64,000 bases of DNA, taken from assembly GCA_032821775.1 (NCBI GenBank), contig JAVLRN010000007.1:1240001-1304000 (forward strand). Direction: 5' to 3'. Made by a program: the position numbers and the translations under genes. The stretch comes from Sanguinoderma infundibulare. Its lineage: Eukaryota > Basidiomycota > Agaricomycetes > Polyporales > Polyporaceae. This document shows, piece after piece, positions 59,933-64,000 of the stretch (positions within the stretch are counted from its first letter, which is position 1; each line of letters begins with the position of its first letter). Below the pieces are notes generated by a model, which was given only the letters and a program-made list of their open reading frames with translations, was not told the origin of the DNA and made no database searches.

Positions 59933-62900
59933 GCGCACACACACCTTGCTCAACACTGTACAATAATTGTTTTTCTGTTTTAAATTCGGATACACCCATT
60001 CTGGGTTGTATTATAGATATGCCTACTTATTCACCGGACTCAACCACCACTCCCCACCCTACCCAGCTACATAACATTATATTTACCAAAGAGATGACTG
60101 ATTGTTGGAGTCAACACACAGGCAACGATCAGTGCGGTGGATGGGAATCTGTGCTTAATTTCTCTTCCAAAAATACAAAAACATGTGAAAAATCTATGTG
60201 TGCAACAGAGCCAAAATCTAAACCAAATAATACCATTTGAGTAATGTCCTATGGTCCCACATACTTCAAAGTGGTACGAGGCACTGGTACCAAACAACTG
60301 GATATGCCCATCATGATCAAAAACCTGGAAACCCTTCAGGTTTACAACACCAAGGCTCTCATAGACACTGGATGCACAGGTTCTTGTATCAATAGAAACT
60401 TTGTTCAGTGTACAGGCTTGACGCCTAAGCCATTCCCACATCCTATTGACGTGTTCAATGCCAATGGATCTCCCAACATGGGTGGCCGAATCACACATTA
60501 CGTTGACATAGAACTCATAATTGGAAATCATGCCAAGCCTATTCCACTCTTGATTACTGATTTAGGCAAGATGGACATTTATTTCGGACACGACTGGATT
60601 GAGCACCATAATCCATCGATACATTGAAAGAACAAGGCAGTTGAGTTCAACCAATGTCCGAGTACTTGTCAACATATCGTCAGCGCTGGTGAACGAGTAT
60701 TTTCCCTTAATGTATGATCTTGGCTTCAAGCTCGATCAGTTCAGGTTCATGCCAAAACCTTGGTAGCTATGGAAATCATGATCAAGCAGAATGAGGCCAA
60801 AAAAGAATCCATGTTCGAGGAAATGGTTCCAGAACAGTATCGAGAATTCTGTGACATCTTTGATGAAGCGACATTCTCTACTCTTTCTGAATGATGGCCT
60901 TATGATCACATGATTAAGCTAGTTGAAGGTGCTAAACCTTATTGTGATAAACTATACCCCATGACCCAGAGCGAGCAGGATGCTCTAGATGTCTTCTTAG
61001 AGGAAAACCTTACCACAGGTTAAATTCACCCATTAAAATCTTCGTGGGGAGCACCATTCTTCTTTGTCAAGAAAAAGGATGGGAAGCTGCATCCTGTTTA
61101 GGACTATCAGCAGCTGAACACCATGACTAAGAAAAATGTGTACCCTCTTCCTCTGATGCAAGAAATCTTAGATCAGCTGAAAGGCGCCAAGTACTATATC
61201 AAGCTTGACATACGCTGGAGATACAACAACATTCAATTAGTCGATGGCAATGAGGAAAAAGCAGCATTTATCACAAATTGCAGCTTGTATGAACCTTTTG
61301 TCATGTTCTTCGGCTTAATGAATTCCCCTGCTACTTTCCAAATGATGATGAACACGATCTTCCAAGATCTGATTCTTCAGGGAAAAGTCATTGTGTACTT
61401 GAACAATATCATCATCTACACAGCTGATTTAATAGAGCATAGAAGCATCGTTCGACAAGTTCTGCAGATCCTTCAAGACAATCACCTCACATGTAAACCC
61501 CAGAAGTGTGAATTTGAAATTCAAGAAACCGAGTACTTAGGTCACATCATCACTCCTGAATTAATCCATATGGATCCAGGCAAGATCAAAGGTAATACTG
61601 ATTGGCCAATCCCCATGTGCAAATGTGACATACAAGGTTTCCTCAGATTTGCAAACTTCTATAGATGGTTTATCAAGGACTTCTCAAAGATTGCTGGACC
61701 ACTGAATTGTCTCATGGATCTTAATGAATGGTCCTAGACTCTCGAGCATCAGCTCGCTTTCAAGGGAATCAAGCATGCAATCACTCACGCCCCCATGCTT
61801 GCTATACCAAATGACATGGATCCCTTCAAGGTAGAATGTGATGCCTCGAACTTTGCAATTGGAGCTGAGCTCTCGTAGAAGCAGGATGGACTTTGAAAAC
61901 TTATTGCCTTCCTATCACATTCCTTACAACCTGCACAATGTAATTATGAGATTTGGGATAGAGAGATGTTATTGATTATTACCGCAATTCAGGAGTGACA
62001 TCATTTCCTCCAGAATGCATGTGAATTTAAGATCCATAATGACCACAAGAATCTTGAATATTTTCAAAAACTGCAATGACTAAATGTCCGACAAGTGTGT
62101 TGGTCAACTATTCTCTCGAATTACCATTTCAAGTTAATTTATAAGCCAGGCCATACTATGGGCAAAGTAGATGCACTGTCTAGACATGTGGACCACGAGA
62201 CAGGTCCCATGTGCAATGACTTTACTATGCTCAAAGAACACTGGTTTGCAGCTTCTCATATGGTAGATGGTGCACACAATATAAAGGAAATGTGTTTGAC
62301 ACATGTTAAACTTTATGACCACTCTGTTGTTGAGAAAGTAGGAAAGGACAATGATTGGAAATTAGCTGAGGATGGCTTAATCTACAGGAGAGGGAAGATG
62401 GTCATTCCAAATCACTCAGAACTTTGCGGATGCGTCATCGCATCACATCACAATTCAATCACAGCTGGACATCCAGGTGCAGCCAAGACACAAGATCTGA
62501 TCTCAAGATCTTGTTGGTGGCCTTTCATTTGAAAAGATGTAATCAAGTATGTTGCCGGATGCCACACGTGTCAGCATGTCAAGATCAATTGACAACCACG
62601 TGCCGCACCACTCAACTCCAATCCTATTCCCGATCAGAACTGGTAATTTGTTACCATAGACTATATGACTGGACTTCCTAACTGTAATGGACATGATGCT
62701 ATCTTAGTCTTTGTCGATATGAAGTCAAAGGACTACATCGCTATTCCCTGCTCAAAGACGTTAGACTCGGAAGGACAAGCTCGACTCTTTATTAAACATG
62801 TGGTTGTTCCCCACAGTCTGCCTAAGCGCATATGGTCAGACCGAGGTCCCACACTCATGTTGTCCTTTACCAAAGAAGTCTATCATCAGTTAGGGATAGA

Positions 62901-64000
62901 AGGCAATTCTAGCACCACCTATCATCCCCAAACAGATGGTCAGACTGAGCGCATGAATCAGGAGATCCTAAGGCTGAACATAGGTTAACCTATAGTTGAT
63001 TCAGATCTGAATCTGTGAGTTTTTCAGCCTTTGAGACTTTGATTGGAAACTGTATGAATCAAATCAATCTTTGATCTAAACTTACAAATCAAAAACCTAT
63101 AAATCATAGGTTATATTATTGATTTTACTAAATAGTTGCAAATAGACTAGAAATAGTGAAAAAAGATGTTTAAGAGCCTAATAAAAATTTACAGATAAAT
63201 AGACATACAGGTCATTTTACAGGTGATCTAAAACCTGACCTGTGATCTCTGGTAAAATGGCTGATTCAGATTTGCAGCTGATTCATGATGTAGGTATCTG
63301 AACCTACAAGTTATTAACCTATAGGCAATTCTGCAGGTCAGGTCTAGGTTACCTGTGACATAACTTGAATCTATGTTCAGCCTTAGGAGATCCAGACATA
63401 TCTATGGATCTTCATCAATCACAGGCAGGATGACTGGGTTGAATGGTTACCACTAGCTGAGTTTGCTTACTGATGTCGCATACAAGCGTCCACAGGGATG
63501 TCCCCTTTCTTTATGACTCATGGCCATCACCCCAACACCAGAGTTGAGACACTACAGGATGGTATCAATGAATCCGTCAAGCAGTTCACTGAGCAAATGC
63601 AACACATTGGGAAACAGGCTGAGCAAGTGTTGGAAATAGTGCAAGGTGCCATGAAGTGGCATTATGATAAGCATCATCGACCTGCATGGGCATACAAGAT
63701 AGGCGATAAAGTATATGTAGACACATGAGATTTCCCCACTGATTGTCCCAACAAGAAGCTAGAGGATAAGCACTATGGCCCTTTCCGGATAGCTGAGAAG
63801 ATCGGAGCTAGTGTGTATCATCTAGAGTTACCACCCAAGTGGAAACTCAAACACCCCGTGTTTAACAAAGTTCTTCTGACCCCTGCACGAGACCCTGAAT
63901 TCCCAAATCAATCTAAGGTTAGTTGAGAGGTACCTACTCTCCTAGAACCTGAACAGAAAGTCGAAACAATCTTAGAATCAAAGATTGTACAAGGGTCTGA
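59933..64000 (+). pseudogene. Retrotransposon pol (protease, RT, RNase H, integrase), disrupted and partial
   Basis: Domains in one reading frame: protease (LIDTGCTGSCINRNFV, about 60355-60405); RT (WGAPFFFVKKKDGKLHPV, YIKLDIRW, FGLMNSPATFQMMMN, and the catalytic site as YLNN near 61399-61410 where YxDD is expected); RNase H (VECDASNFAIGAELS); integrase zinc domain (HH...CC: HHNSITAGHPG, CHTCQH), catalytic residues in TIDYMTGLP, IWSDRGPTL and TERMNQEI. After the MITE come YHLELPPKWKLKHPVF and the GPF motif (HYGPFRI). Stops occur near 60627, 60892, 61021, 61099, 61737, 61877, 61895, 61996, 62080, 62530, 62590, 62642, 63473 and 63727. No frameshift is needed apart from the MITE insertion. Confidence 0.9.
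62969..63385 (+). mobile_element. 417-bp hAT-like MITE, copy 2
   Basis: Ends TAAGGCTGAACATAGG and CTATGTTCAGCCTTA are inverted repeats, flanked by perfect 8-bp duplications GGAGATCC at 62961-62968 and 63386-63393. It splits the integrase coding frame of the plus-strand gypsy element; insertion plus duplication is 425 bp, and the pol frame shifts accordingly between the two sides. An 8-bp target duplication is the hallmark of the hAT superfamily. It has no coding capacity and so must have been moved by a transposase from elsewhere. Confidence 0.92.

Larger units (their letters stand above)
57039..64000 (+). mobile_element. Ty3/gypsy LTR retrotransposon, degenerate, 3' end outside window
   Basis: Order of parts: putative LTR, gag, protease, reverse transcriptase, RNase H, integrase, which is the gypsy (not copia) order. 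It is inserted head-against the minus-strand gypsy remnant and is itself interrupted by a MITE at 62969-63385. Many in-frame stops show it is inactive. No envelope-like gene is seen before the window ends. Confidence 0.9.

Overview
The window looks like nuclear DNA of an agaricomycete basidiomycete, probably a polypore relative. The evidence is GC-rich coding DNA split by many 50-90 nt GT-AG introns with CTAAC/CTGAC branch sites, protein families typical of wood-decay basidiomycetes, and degenerate Ty3/gypsy retrotransposons. Many nominal start codons in the long frames are GTG or TTG, so I placed eukaryotic ATG starts by hand wherever I could.

Layout. 1-24 kb is the host gene-dense part: a Zn2Cys6-type transcription factor lacking its 5' end (+), an F-box protein (+), an unrecognised acidic/Ser-rich protein (+), an Iwr1-type RNA polymerase II import factor (-), a coiled-coil protein (-), a single-pass membrane protein (+), a Dug3-type glutamine amidotransferase (+), a class II aldolase of the FBA family (+), a D-erythronate-dehydrogenase-like SDR (+), and a large Msb2-like signalling mucin (-). 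24.9-29.4 kb is a cluster of broken genes: a C-terminal fragment duplicated from the Dug3-type gene, a decayed trypsin-fold gene, and a fungalysin (M36) metallopeptidase pseudogene whose zinc motif is altered. 29.4-35 kb and 37.2-45.9 kb are gene-poor. Between them is a TALE/KN homeodomain regulator (-). 45.9-52.4 kb holds a many-exon leucine-rich-repeat scaffold of the Nud1/Cdc11 septation-initiation type (-).

From about 53.5 kb the composition turns AT-rich and repeat-like. A minus-strand chromodomain Ty3/gypsy remnant is interrupted by a plus-strand Ty3/gypsy element that runs off the window. Each element carries one copy of the same 417-bp, hAT-like miniature transposon inserted in its integrase region. 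The plus element has in-frame stops and a mutated reverse-transcriptase active site, but its pol frame has no indels, which suggests decay by C-to-T type transitions.

Functional links are few. The aldolase and the SDR are adjacent on the same strand and could share a sugar-acid pathway. Msb2, the homeodomain factor and the Nud1/Cdc11 scaffold are separate regulators of signalling, development and cytokinesis. I found no CRISPR, rRNA or convincing tRNA.
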